A DNA stretch of 23,150 nucleotides from an uncultured Prevotellaceae bacterium (GTDB taxonomy: Bacteria; Bacteroidota; Bacteroidia; Bacteroidales; Bacteroidaceae), in NCBI GenBank assembly GCA_947176655.1, contig CAMWRK010000006.1, forward strand, positions 1 through 23,150, written 5' to 3'. The translations under genes were made by a program, and so were the position numbers. Shown here piece by piece: positions 1-8,126 of this stretch. Position 1 is the stretch's first letter; each line of letters begins with the position of its first letter. The notes beneath the pieces are model-generated. The model worked only from the letters and a program-made list of their open reading frames with translations, had not been told where the DNA came from and searched no databases.

Positions 1-1
1 G

Positions 2-217
2 AAGGATAGGATAGTGTCGGAGGACAGTGCCGAAGAGTTTCTCCTGACAGATGAGTATACCGGAAGTGCCATTCTGGAACATGCCGCCGACATAGCATGG
101 TTCTGCGGTGATGCCGAGCGTGCCGTGTACTTGTGGCGTCTGGCCGTCAAGCGTGCCGACAAAGACGCTACGCCTTTGCTTCTGAAGAAAGCCAGAAAGA
201 AGAAATATATTAAATGA
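2..217 (+). CDS. C-terminal end of a tetratricopeptide-repeat protein (partial)
   Basis: The reading frame is open from the left edge of the window and ends in TGA at 215-217, so only the last 71 residues are present. The visible part (ILEHAADIAWFCGDAERAVY, then a Lys-rich tail) has the A/G/Y spacing of a tetratricopeptide helix pair. The tail resembles the end of the TPR protein that precedes DUF4292 genes in Bacteroidetes. Its stop overlaps the next start codon as ATGA, which points to translational coupling with the DUF4292 lipoprotein gene. A GTG at 14 is an internal codon, not a likely start. The repeat count and signal peptide lie outside the window. A role in envelope assembly is inferred from the neighbours only. 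Confidence 0.7.
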   Translation, partial: KDRIVSEDSAEEFLLTDEYTGSAILEHAADIAWFCGDAERAVYLWRLAVKRADKDATPLLLKKARKKKYIK

Positions 218-888
218 CACGTATCATGAAGAGAATATCTACCTATGTACAAATATTATGTATGGCCGTGCTGTTTGTAACGGCATCGTGTTCCACCGGT
301 AGGAAAGCCGCCAAAACTACGCCGCATGTGGTGACGTCGGCATGGAAAGCGGGAGATGCTGTCGTCTCCAAGGCCAATGTCCGCATAACAGACGCCAAGG
401 GCAAGAGTGCGGGGCTGAACGGCACCCTTAAAATGAAGTACGGCGATGTGGTGCAGCTTAACCTTACCTATCTGTTGGGCATTCCTGTGGGCACATTGGA
501 ACTGACGCAGGACAGCGTGCTGATAGTCAGCAGGGTCACACGCCAGTATTCCCGAATAGGCTATGAGGAACTCTCTGCCCGGCTTGGGCGTGACGTAACG
601 TTTGCCGGCATACAGAGCATGTTTTGGGGCGAAGCTACAGACCTCATGCTGACGGGGTTCGAGTGGAAATACGGCACTTTTGTCAAACTCAGTGATGACA
701 GACGCCTGCCGGGCAGGATGGATCTGTCTGTTTCCCGGGCGGACGTTTCCGTTTCCCTGTCGTTGGATACACCGTCCTACAAGTACGACGATGCCTGGAT
801 ATCGCGCACTGCGGTGAATGGCTCGGCCTATACACGTCTTACGGCAGAGGAACTGTTCAATGTAGTCTTATCCTTGTTGGGTCGATAG
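214..888 (+). CDS. DUF4292 family lipoprotein
   Basis: The protein has 224 residues from ATG 214, or 220 from the in-frame ATG at 226, which gives a more classical signal peptide (MKRIS then a hydrophobic run). A lipobox ending TASC places the lipidated Cys at residue 26 of the longer form, so it should be an envelope lipoprotein. The body is rich in beta-strand patterns (for example GTLKMKYGDVVQLNLTYLLG and a later EWKYGTFVKL stretch), which fits the DUF4292 family, often related to the LolA/LolB-like fold. The family role is not established. Its place between a TPR protein and an EnvC-like activator, with an ATGA overlap upstream and only three bases before the next gene, suggests an envelope or cell-wall task. 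Confidence 0.8.
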   Translation: MTRIMKRISTYVQILCMAVLFVTASCSTGRKAAKTTPHVVTSAWKAGDAVVSKANVRITDAKGKSAGLNGTLKMKYGDVVQLNLTYLLGIPVGTLELTQDSVLIVSRVTRQYSRIGYEELSARLGRDVTFAGIQSMFWGEATDLMLTGFEWKYGTFVKLSDDRRLPGRMDLSVSRADVSVSLSLDTPSYKYDDAWISRTAVNGSAYTRLTAEELFNVVLSLLGR

Positions 889-891
889 GAG

Positions 892-2226
892 ATGTACAGG
901 ATGTCTGCATGTCTGTTGCGCTGTGTCTGCATGTTGTTGCTGGTATTCTGTACCGGTACGGTCGCGTCGGCGCAGAACAGCAAGAAAGTGAACGACCTGA
1001 AGGTGCAGAAGACACGTTTGCAGAAGAATCTCCAGAAGTCGCAGCAGGATCTTGCCAAGACGGGCAAGGACGTGAAAAACGGCAAGTCCTATCTTAACTA
1101 TATCGACCGTCAGTTGGACAACCGAAAGGAGCATATCCGCACCATGGAGACGAGGATAGACAGCGTGGAGACGCGGATGACGGTGCTGCGTAGCGACATC
1201 AGCGGCAAGGAACGCCAGCTGGCGGACAAGAAACAGAAATATGCACGTGCCTTACGCTTCTCCCGTCGCTTGCCGAAGGTAGGGAATACGTTGCTTTATG
1301 TCCTCAGTGCCAAGAGCCTGGCGCAGATGTACCGTCGTGCACGATACACCGCCGAGTATGCCGAGTATCAGTATGACTTAGGACAACAGCTCATACGCAA
1401 GCAGAACGAGTTGCGCAAGGCGCAGAGTTCCTTGCAGGCCACCAAGAAGCGCATGGCTGGAATGTTGCAGGAGGTGGAGCGGCAGCGTCGCAAACTGGAT
1501 GACCAGCAGGCGCGACAGCAACAGTACATCAAGAACTTGCAGAAAAAGGAGTCGAACTTGCGCGACAAGGTGTCGCGGCAGCAGAAGGAACTGGCGGCTC
1601 TGAACAAAAAGATAGACGACCTTGTGGCCTACGAAATAGAGCAAGCCCGTAAGCGGGGCGCCGCCGAGGCGAAGCGACAGAGCGCGTCGCAAGGGGCAGG
1701 GGGCAAGGGTTCGTCTGCCACAGCTCAGAAGTCACAGCCGGGGGACTCCCCTGTCAAAACGGAAACGCCGAAGGCGTCTTCGAGTTCGTGGCTCACGGCG
1801 GCTGACAGGAAATTGGACGGAACGTTCGCACAGAACCGTGGACGCCTGCCAGTACCTATTACCGGACAATACCGTATAGGCAGCCGCTTCGGTACATACA
1901 ATGTGCCGGGACTGAAGAATGTCACGCTTGACAATAAAGGAGTGAACTATGTCGGCAAGCCCGGCGCACGTGCGAGATGTGTTTTTGACGGAGAAGTTTC
2001 AGCCGTGTTCCAGTTCGCGGGCTCAAAGAATGTACTTGTACGCCATGGCAGCTACATATCGGTGTATTGTAACCTGTCTTCGGTTACTGTCAGCAAGGGG
2101 CAGAAACTTAAGGCCAGGGACATCATAGGTACTGTCATGAGCGATGATTCCGGTAATTGTGCCCTTCACTTTCAGTTGCGCAAGGAAACTACAAAACTAA
2201 ATCCCGAAGCATGGATAGGTAAATAG
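892..2226 (+). CDS. EnvC-like murein hydrolase activator (degenerate M23/LytM domain)
   Basis: The protein has 444 residues. A signal peptide (about 1-27, ending ASA-Q) is followed by a long Lys/Gln/Arg-rich coiled coil (about 30-255), a Ser/Ala/Lys-rich linker (about 255-300) and a C-terminal LytM/M23 domain (about 330-444). The zinc-binding positions of active M23 peptidases are mostly lost: the HxGxD-type motif reads NKGVN (N348, N352), the Y-x-HL motif reads YCNL, and the HLH motif reads ALH (A424, H426). Such a domain cannot hold zinc normally. This matches EnvC, which activates amidases instead of cutting peptidoglycan itself. The start could be ATG 892 or the in-frame ATG 901. It is the last gene of the group starting at the left edge. 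Its 3' end overlaps the convergent M20 gene by 38 bases. Confidence 0.88.
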   Translation: MYRMSACLLRCVCMLLLVFCTGTVASAQNSKKVNDLKVQKTRLQKNLQKSQQDLAKTGKDVKNGKSYLNYIDRQLDNRKEHIRTMETRIDSVETRMTVLRSDISGKERQLADKKQKYARALRFSRRLPKVGNTLLYVLSAKSLAQMYRRARYTAEYAEYQYDLGQQLIRKQNELRKAQSSLQATKKRMAGMLQEVERQRRKLDDQQARQQQYIKNLQKKESNLRDKVSRQQKELAALNKKIDDLVAYEIEQARKRGAAEAKRQSASQGAGGKGSSATAQKSQPGDSPVKTETPKASSSSWLTAADRKLDGTFAQNRGRLPVPITGQYRIGSRFGTYNVPGLKNVTLDNKGVNYVGKPGARARCVFDGEVSAVFQFAGSKNVLVRHGSYISVYCNLSSVTVSKGQKLKARDIIGTVMSDDSGNCALHFQLRKETTKLNPEAWIGK

Positions 2227-3253
2227 CGATAGCCTCGTTTATTTCTTCTATGCGGACGTATTCATCGGCAGTATGACTGCGTGAACTCTCCCCGGGTCCC
2301 ATTTTCATTGACGGGAAACGCATCAGCGCCTGGTCGCTCAGCGTCGGGCTGCCGAAAGGTGTGCGCCCGAGTGCCACGGCCTTGGCGACGAGGGGATGTT
2401 TTGTGTCTATGCAGGATGATGACAGTCTGAAACTGCGTGCGCTTATCTCGCTCCTTATGTTTTCACGGATGATATTGTACAGTGCCTCGTTGCTGTACAA
2501 CTCGTTGCTGCGTATATCCACAGTGAAGGTGCATTCCGACGGGATGACGTTATGCTGTGTGCCGGCATTCACTATGGTAACTGTCATCTTTACCTGGCCG
2601 AGCAACGGGCTTTCCTCAGGAAAACGGAAGTTCCTGAACCATGCGATGTCGTCCATGGCGTGGTATATTGCATTGTCACCCTCGTTTCTTGCCGCATGGC
2701 CGGAGGTGCCACGTGCCGTAACGTCCAGAACCATCAGCCCTTTTTCTGCTATTGCCGGTTGCATCCCGGTAGGTTCTCCAACCAGTGCCACGTCTATCTT
2801 CGGGAGGAAACCGAGCAACAGTTCCATGCCGTTCTTGCCGCTTACCTCCTCCTCGGCACTTGCGGCAAAGATCAGGTTGTAGGGCAACCTCTCGTTCATG
2901 AGAACGCGGAAAGTCTGCAACAGGCTTACCAGCGAGGCTCCGTCGTCATTGCTGCCAAGACCATATATCGTGTCGTTTTCGATGCATGCGTTGTAGGGGG
3001 CGCGTTTCCATGAGTCAGTAGGCTTTACGGTGTCGATGTGTGCATTAAGCAACAAGGTTTTCCGCGTCGCATCGTAACCGGGTGCTATACACCACAGATT
3101 GTTTATGTGCCGCTGCACATCCATGCCATACTCTTCTCGCATGACATGTTCCAGCATGTCCGCTGCGGCTTCCTCCTCGCGGCTGGTACGTGGAATCCGT
3201 ATTAACCTGCACAGCAGTGCCACGGCATCTTGTGTAAGGTTTTCTATATTCAT
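2189..3253 (-). CDS. M20 family metallo-hydrolase (ArgE/DapE-type deacylase)
   Basis: The protein has 354 residues, the usual size for ArgE/DapE-type amidohydrolases, with no signal peptide, so it should be cytoplasmic. The two-zinc motif set is complete: NAHIDTV (H72, D74), GLGSNDDGAS (bridging D103), SAEEE (general base and ligand, near 134-135), VGEPTG (E160) and SRSHTADE (H327). The GHAARN-type segment of the dimerisation/lid domain is present (SGHAARNEGDNA). In Bacteroidetes, homologues act on N-acylated ornithine or citrulline in arginine synthesis, but no arginine gene lies nearby here, so the substrate is open. Dipeptidase or succinyl-diaminopimelate activity are alternatives. It is a single-gene unit with a -7 promoter element at 3281-3288. 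Confidence 0.88.
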   Translation of the reverse strand: MNIENLTQDAVALLCRLIRIPRTSREEEAAADMLEHVMREEYGMDVQRHINNLWCIAPGYDATRKTLLLNAHIDTVKPTDSWKRAPYNACIENDTIYGLGSNDDGASLVSLLQTFRVLMNERLPYNLIFAASAEEEVSGKNGMELLLGFLPKIDVALVGEPTGMQPAIAEKGLMVLDVTARGTSGHAARNEGDNAIYHAMDDIAWFRNFRFPEESPLLGQVKMTVTIVNAGTQHNVIPSECTFTVDIRSNELYSNEALYNIIRENIRSEISARSFRLSSSCIDTKHPLVAKAVALGRTPFGSPTLSDQALMRFPSMKMGPGESSRSHTADEYVRIEEINEAIAIYLSMLRDLVL

Positions 3254-3280
3254 AGTTGTCTGTCATCTGTTTCCGTACCA

Positions 3281-3288
3281 CAAAGTTA
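3281..3288 (-). promoter_or_regulatory. Bacteroidetes-type -7 promoter element for the M20 hydrolase gene
   Basis: Read on the minus strand this is TAACTTTG, matching the TAnnTTTG consensus of the primary sigma factor in Bacteroidetes. It ends 28 bases before the ATG at 3253. I do not see a good -33 TTTG box at the expected distance. Confidence 0.6.
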
Positions 3289-3352
3289 CCCTTTTTCAAG
3301 TCGATATGGAAATTATTTCCACGTTTATTCCGCCTATGTGACAATAAAGCGT

Positions 3353-3360
3353 TATCTTTG
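3353..3360 (+). promoter_or_regulatory. -7 promoter element for the acyl-CoA ligase/prfB unit
   Basis: TATCTTTG matches the Bacteroidetes -7 consensus exactly. Transcription should start about 5-8 bases downstream, near 3366. The possible GTG start at 3364 would then lie at or before the transcript start, so ATG 3382 is preferred. The -33 box is weak. Confidence 0.7.
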
Positions 3361-3381
3361 TGAGTGAAACCTATTATAAGT

Positions 3382-5190
3382 ATGCCTAATACCAGCCTCT
3401 TACCGACCTTGGTGCATGAACAGGCCCGTATCTATGGGGAACGCACGGCGTTGCGCTATCGTGACTACGGCAAGGGTGTGTGGAGGGATATTTCATGGAA
3501 CGTTTTCTCGGCAAAGGTGCGGCATCTTGCCGCCGCAATGATTTCAATAGGGGTATCGGAGCAGGAGAACGTCGCGGTCTTTTCTCAGAACATGCCGGAG
3601 GTTCTTATGGTGGATTTTGCCGCCTATGCTGTCAGGGCAGTCACGATACCATTGTATGCCACCAGCAGCGAAATGCAGGTAAAGTACATTGTCAGCGATG
3701 CCGGCGTACGCTATATTTTTGTCGGAGAGCAGGAACAGTATGATATCGCTTTCCGAGTGCAGAAGCAAGGTTCTTCACTGGAGAAACTCATTATTTTCGA
3801 CCCTTCGGTGCGCAAGAATCAGGAGGATGGTGTCAGTGAATATTTGGACGACTTCCTCCGCGGTTGTGCCGATATGCATACGGACGAGGTGGGACGCAGG
3901 AGCGGAAATGTACAGCCCGGAGATCTGGCCAATATCCTTTATACGAGCGGTACCACGGGACTGTCCAAGGGGGTCATGCTGACCCACGGCATGTATAGCG
4001 CGGCTCTTGCCGCACATCGTGGCATATTTCCTTTGACGGACAAGGATGTAGTCCTCAATTTCCTTCCCTTTACACATGTTTTCGAGCGCGGATGGGTCTA
4101 TCTGTGTATTGCCAACGGCTGTACCATGGCCGTAAATCTCAGGCCTGCCGACGTGTTGCAGTCACTGAGGGAGGTGCATCCCACCTGCATGTGCGCCGTA
4201 CCGCGTTTCTGGGAGAAGGTATATGCCGGTGTCATGGAGCAGATAGACAACAGCAGTCCTGTGCGCAAACGACTTTTGCAGGATGCTCTGCGCGTAGGTC
4301 ACGAATACAACGTGGAATACAGGATGAAGGGACTGACTCCGCCCATGGCTCTGCGCATGCAGTATTCGCTATATGAGAATACCGTGATAGCCTTCCTGAA
4401 GAAGCACCTGGGGCTGGAACGTGCCAACTTCTTCCCTACGGCAGGGGCTGCCATACCTGAAAAGGTGGAGGATTTCGTGCATTCCGCAGGCCTGACAATG
4501 ATTGTCGGTTACGGCCTGACAGAGAGTACGGCTACAGTTACCTGCGACCGTGCGGACAGACCGGTGACTGTCGGCAGTGTGGGGCGTTTGCTGCCCGGAG
4601 TGCAGTTGCGCTTCGCCGACAATAACGAGATTCTGCTCAAGGGTGCCACCATAACGGCGGGATATTACAGGAAGGCCGAAGTGACGGAACTGTCGATAGA
4701 TTCCGACGGCTGGTTCCATACAGGCGATGCCGGATACATGAAGGACGGCGAGCTGTTTCTCACGGATCGTATCAAGGATCTTTTCAAGACCAGCAACGGT
4801 AAATACATAGCACCGCAGCTGATAGAGTCCAAGTTGTGTGTGGACAAGTACATAGACCAGATTGTCGTGGTTGCCGAACAGCGCAAGTTCGTCTCCGCTT
4901 TGGTCATACCGCAGTATAATCTGCTCATGGAATTGGCAAAGGAATATGGTGCCGATTGCAAGACAAACGAGGAGTTGTGCTCCAACGAGCGTGTCATCCG
5001 TTTCATGATGTACCGTATAGATACGCTTCAGCAGGAATTTGCGCATTACGAACAGGTAAAGAAAATAACACTGCTTCCCGAGCCTTTCAGCCTGGAAAAG
5101 GGAGAACTCACCAATACTCTCAAGGTAAAACGCAGAGTGTTGTACGAGAACTATCGGGAGCAGATAGAAAAGATGTACGAAGAAATATAA
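3382..5190 (+). CDS. Long-chain fatty acid--CoA ligase (AMP-forming)
   Basis: The enzyme activates fatty acids as acyl-AMP and then transfers them to CoA. The 602-residue length is typical of the Bacteroidetes long-chain ligases. Signature motifs of the adenylate-forming superfamily appear in order: the phosphate-binding loop YTSGTTGLSKGV (near residue 187), FFPTAGAAIP and VGYGLTEST (aryl/adenine contacts), DGWFHTGDAGYM (ribose-binding Asp) and the hinge LTDRIKDLFKTSNGKYI with its catalytic-region Lys. I chose ATG 3382 over GTG 3364 because the -7 promoter box ends at 3360, so the GTG would fall at the transcript start. The stop codon is directly followed by the ATG of prfB, with no gap, so the two are cotranscribed. 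Fatty-acid chain length cannot be read from the sequence. Confidence 0.93.
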   Translation: MPNTSLLPTLVHEQARIYGERTALRYRDYGKGVWRDISWNVFSAKVRHLAAAMISIGVSEQENVAVFSQNMPEVLMVDFAAYAVRAVTIPLYATSSEMQVKYIVSDAGVRYIFVGEQEQYDIAFRVQKQGSSLEKLIIFDPSVRKNQEDGVSEYLDDFLRGCADMHTDEVGRRSGNVQPGDLANILYTSGTTGLSKGVMLTHGMYSAALAAHRGIFPLTDKDVVLNFLPFTHVFERGWVYLCIANGCTMAVNLRPADVLQSLREVHPTCMCAVPRFWEKVYAGVMEQIDNSSPVRKRLLQDALRVGHEYNVEYRMKGLTPPMALRMQYSLYENTVIAFLKKHLGLERANFFPTAGAAIPEKVEDFVHSAGLTMIVGYGLTESTATVTCDRADRPVTVGSVGRLLPGVQLRFADNNEILLKGATITAGYYRKAEVTELSIDSDGWFHTGDAGYMKDGELFLTDRIKDLFKTSNGKYIAPQLIESKLCVDKYIDQIVVVAEQRKFVSALVIPQYNLLMELAKEYGADCKTNEELCSNERVIRFMMYRIDTLQQEFAHYEQVKKITLLPEPFSLEKGELTNTLKVKRRVLYENYREQIEKMYEEI

Positions 5191-6300
5191 ATGATTACAC
5201 AAGATCAACTGAAAGAGATTCAGACGAGGGTAGAACAACTGAATCATTATCTTAACATTCCGGCAAAGAAAATCCAGTACGAAGAGGAACAGCTCCGCAC
5301 GCAGGCTCCAGAGTTCTGGGAGGATCAGAAGCGTGCCGAGGAGCAGATGAAACTTGTCAAGGGGCTGGAGAAATGGATTAAAGGCTACGAGGAGGTATAC
5401 ACTCTGGCCGAGGAACTGGCAACGGCATTCGAGTTCTACAAGGAGGAACTGGTTACCGAACAGGAGGTTGACGACCTGCATGCCCGTACCATATCCTCCA
5501 TAGAGGACTTGGAACTGAAAAACATGCTCCGCAAGGAGGAAGACTCCATGGATGCTGTCCTGAAGATCAATTCCGGAGCCGGAGGTACCGAGGCGCAGGA
5601 CTGGGCACAGATGCTCATGCGCATGTACATACAGTGGGCAGACAAGAACGGTTACAAGGTTCGTGTCGCCAACCTGCTGGAGGGCGATGATGCCGGCATA
5701 AAGTCCTGTACTCTTGAACTGGAGGGCGAGTTCGCCTACGGCTATCTGAAGAGCGAGAATGGTGTCCATCGTCTGGTACGCGTCTCCCCCTACAATGCTC
5801 AGGGCAAGCGTATGACATCCTTTGCTTCCGTGTTCGTCACGCCCCTTGTGGACGATACCATCGAGGTCAACATAGAACAGGCACGCATATCGTGGGATAC
5901 GTTCCGCAGTTCCGGAGCCGGAGGTCAGAATGTCAACAAGGTGGAGTCCGGCGTGCGCCTGCGTTACATGTACAAGGACCCTTATACCGGGGAGGAGGAG
6001 GAAATACTAATCGAGAATACCGAGACACGCGACCAGCCCAAGAACAAGGAGAATGCCTTGCGTCTGTTGCGTTCCATGCTATATGACAAGGAGTTGCAAC
6101 ATCGTATGGAGGAGCAGGCCAAGATAGAGGCCGGCAAGCGCAAGATAGAGTGGGGCAGCCAGATAAGGAGCTACGTTTTCGATGACCGGCGTGTCAAGGA
6201 TCACCGTACCAATTACCAGACGAGCGATGTCGGCGGCGTCATGGACGGAAAGATAGACGCCTTTATCAAAGCGTATCTTATGGAGTTCGGCGGCGAATAA
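5191..6300 (+). CDS. prfB: Peptide chain release factor 2
   Basis: RF2 recognises UGA and UAA and triggers peptide release. The 369-residue frame runs unbroken from ATG 5191, so no programmed frameshift is needed. The Tyr-Leu pair (TAT CTT, 5248-5253) that carries the slippery codon in E. coli is kept, but it is followed by AAC instead of a stop. The peptidyl-transferase motif SSGAGGQNVNKVES (GGQ at 244-246) is intact. The stop-recognition tripeptide reads SPY (199-201), where the textbook RF2 motif is SPF. Compared with E. coli, there is a short acidic insert after the GGQ loop (KDPYTGEEEE), as I recall from Bacteroidetes RF2. The gene starts immediately after the acyl-CoA ligase stop and is followed 24 bases later by the CYTH gene. 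Confidence 0.96.
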   Translation: MITQDQLKEIQTRVEQLNHYLNIPAKKIQYEEEQLRTQAPEFWEDQKRAEEQMKLVKGLEKWIKGYEEVYTLAEELATAFEFYKEELVTEQEVDDLHARTISSIEDLELKNMLRKEEDSMDAVLKINSGAGGTEAQDWAQMLMRMYIQWADKNGYKVRVANLLEGDDAGIKSCTLELEGEFAYGYLKSENGVHRLVRVSPYNAQGKRMTSFASVFVTPLVDDTIEVNIEQARISWDTFRSSGAGGQNVNKVESGVRLRYMYKDPYTGEEEEILIENTETRDQPKNKENALRLLRSMLYDKELQHRMEEQAKIEAGKRKIEWGSQIRSYVFDDRRVKDHRTNYQTSDVGGVMDGKIDAFIKAYLMEFGGE

Positions 6301-6324
6301 TCTTCAACCGGACAGCGATACACA

Positions 6325-6825
6325 ATGGCACATTACGAGACAGAGAGAAAGTTCCTCGTTGTCGGCGAGTTCAAGCTGTATGCTCATGACGCGACAAGGA
6401 TACGGCAGGGTTATATTTCGAGTGGTGGCGGCAAGACTGTGCGTGTGCGCATCCGTGGCGACCGAGGCTACCTTACCATTAAAGGCCCGAGCAACCGCGA
6501 AGGTCTTACCCGGTATGAGTTTGAAACGGAGATTCCTTTGGACGATGCCCGTGAGCTGATGACCATTTGCGAACCCGGCATCATCGACAAGACACGCTAT
6601 CTGGTGGCTTCGTCCGACGGACGCCACACATGGGAGGTAGACGAGTTCTACGGTGACAACGAAGGTCTTGTCATGGCCGAGATAGAGCTATGTGCCGAAG
6701 ACGAGGCTTTTGAGAAGCCTGCGTTCATAGGCAGAGAGGTGACAGGTGACCGCCGTTTCTACAATAGCCACATGCGTAAGAATCCTTACAGACTATGGAA
6801 AGAGGAAATTTCGGAAGCAAGATAG
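6325..6825 (+). CDS. CYTH domain protein (triphosphate tunnel metalloenzyme)
   Basis: The protein has 166 residues, a single domain and no signal peptide. The N-terminal ExExK signature is seen as ETERKFLV (residues 5-9). It is followed by the tunnel-lining motifs of the CYTH family: RIRQGYIS, TVRVRIRGDRGYLTIKG, RYEFETEIP, DKTRYLV, WEVDEFYGDNEGL and AEIEL. Single-domain bacterial members of this type hydrolyse inorganic triphosphate or nucleoside triphosphates with Mg or Mn. The physiological substrate is not predictable here. The last 31 bases overlap the start of the first SNF transporter gene, so the two are probably translationally coupled. Confidence 0.9.
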   Translation: MAHYETERKFLVVGEFKLYAHDATRIRQGYISSGGGKTVRVRIRGDRGYLTIKGPSNREGLTRYEFETEIPLDDARELMTICEPGIIDKTRYLVASSDGRHTWEVDEFYGDNEGLVMAEIELCAEDEAFEKPAFIGREVTGDRRFYNSHMRKNPYRLWKEEISEAR

Positions 6826-8126
6826 GCGCTGTCCTCGCTTCGGCAGGCAGTGCTGTGGGACTTGGCAATATATGGCGTTTCCCCACGGAATGCGGCAGTA
6901 ACGGCGGTGCAGCTTTCATTCTGATATACTTGCTATGCGTCTTCTTGCTGGCCATGCCTGTTATGATAGCCGAGTTTGTCATAGGGCGCGCCAGCCGTTC
7001 CAATACGGTGGGTTCGTACCGTGTCCTGGCTCCCGGCAAGCCGTGGGTGGTGTCCGGTTTTATGGGTGTGGCCGCCGGTTTCCTTGTTCTTTCCTTTTAC
7101 AGTGTTGTTGCCGGATGGACGCTTGACTACACATTCGAATCCCTCACCGGAGGACTGATGTCCGAGACCGACTTCGGCGCGTTTTTCAATGATTTTGTCG
7201 CCGACCCGTGGCATCCTGCCATATTCCTGCTGCTTTTCCTGTTGCTTACACATTGTGTCGTAGCCACTGGGGTGGAGAAGGGCATAGAGCGTTATAGTAA
7301 GATTATGATGCCTATGCTCCTGGCTATTGTGCTGGTTCTTATTGGATTTTCGCTGACTATGCCCAATGCCGGCATCGGCATAGAGTTCATGCTGAGACCT
7401 GATTTCTCCAAAGTCACCAAGGATGTCATCCTCAGTGCCATGGGGCAGGCTTTCTTTACCCTTTCCGTCGGGATTGGCACGCTGGCTACCTATGCCAGCT
7501 ATTTCAGCAAGGAAACAAGACTTGTGCCGTCCGCTCTGAGTGTCTGCGCCATAGACACGCTCGTTGCGGTGGCCGCCGGTTTCATCATCTTTCCCGCAGT
7601 GTTCAGCGTTGGCGTTGATGCCGATTCGGGTCCAGGGCTGGTATTCATCACGTTGCCCTATGTCTTTCAGGAGGCTTTCGGTAGTGTGCCGGTACTGAAA
7701 TATGTCTTTTCCGGACTGTTTTATCTACTGCTGCTTTTGGCTGCACTCACCAGCAGCATATCCATGCACGAGATATGCACGGCATACATTCATGAGACTT
7801 TCAGACTAAGCCGTCGTCTGTCCGCCGCCATCGTCACGTGTATCTGTTTTGTCATGGGTGTCGCATGCAGCCTGTCATTCGGCATCTGGAAGGATGTCAC
7901 GGTCATGGGTATGGGTTTCTTCGACCTCTTCGATTTTGTCACGGCAAAGTTTCTTATGCCTCTTGGCGGTCTGCTTATATGTACTTTTGTGGGGTGGGAT
8001 ATGAACAAGAAGCTGGTTGCCGGTGAGCTTGATTCCACCTTTACCCCTCTGCTCATGGTACTTTTCAGTTGGGTGGCTCCGATAGGCATAGGTATAATAT
8101 TCATTTACGGATTGATGAGCAACTGA
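6795..8126 (+). CDS. Sodium-dependent transporter, SNF (NSS) family, copy 1
   Basis: This is an inner-membrane Na+-coupled symporter of the neurotransmitter:sodium symporter family, with 443 residues and about 11-12 hydrophobic helices. The first helix has the diagnostic glycine-rich unwound segment GSAVGLGNIWRFP (residues 18-30), which in LeuT forms part of the Na+ and substrate sites. Further family segments are NGGAAFILIYLL, MPVMIAEFVIGR, SAMGQAFFTLSVGIG (helix 6 region) and DADSGPGLVFITLPYVF. Bacterial members move amino acids (for example Trp, Tyr, Leu), but the substrate cannot be told. The start at 6795 lies inside the CYTH gene and gives the usual short N-terminus MERGNFGSKIG. The stop TGA shares its A with the next ATG (TGATG). 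Confidence 0.93.
   Translation: MERGNFGSKIGAVLASAGSAVGLGNIWRFPTECGSNGGAAFILIYLLCVFLLAMPVMIAEFVIGRASRSNTVGSYRVLAPGKPWVVSGFMGVAAGFLVLSFYSVVAGWTLDYTFESLTGGLMSETDFGAFFNDFVADPWHPAIFLLLFLLLTHCVVATGVEKGIERYSKIMMPMLLAIVLVLIGFSLTMPNAGIGIEFMLRPDFSKVTKDVILSAMGQAFFTLSVGIGTLATYASYFSKETRLVPSALSVCAIDTLVAVAAGFIIFPAVFSVGVDADSGPGLVFITLPYVFQEAFGSVPVLKYVFSGLFYLLLLLAALTSSISMHEICTAYIHETFRLSRRLSAAIVTCICFVMGVACSLSFGIWKDVTVMGMGFFDLFDFVTAKFLMPLGGLLICTFVGWDMNKKLVAGELDSTFTPLLMVLFSWVAPIGIGIIFIYGLMSN

Noticed and set aside
4369..5769. 466-codon open frame on the minus strand
   Set aside because: It lies antisense to the acyl-CoA ligase and prfB, both of which have complete family motifs. The translation is Leu/Gln/His-rich with no recognisable domain, a typical shadow frame.
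8069..8125. 19-residue N-terminal extension of SNF transporter copy 2
   Set aside because: It lies within copy 1 in another frame, and the TGATG junction at 8124-8128 gives the normal family start.
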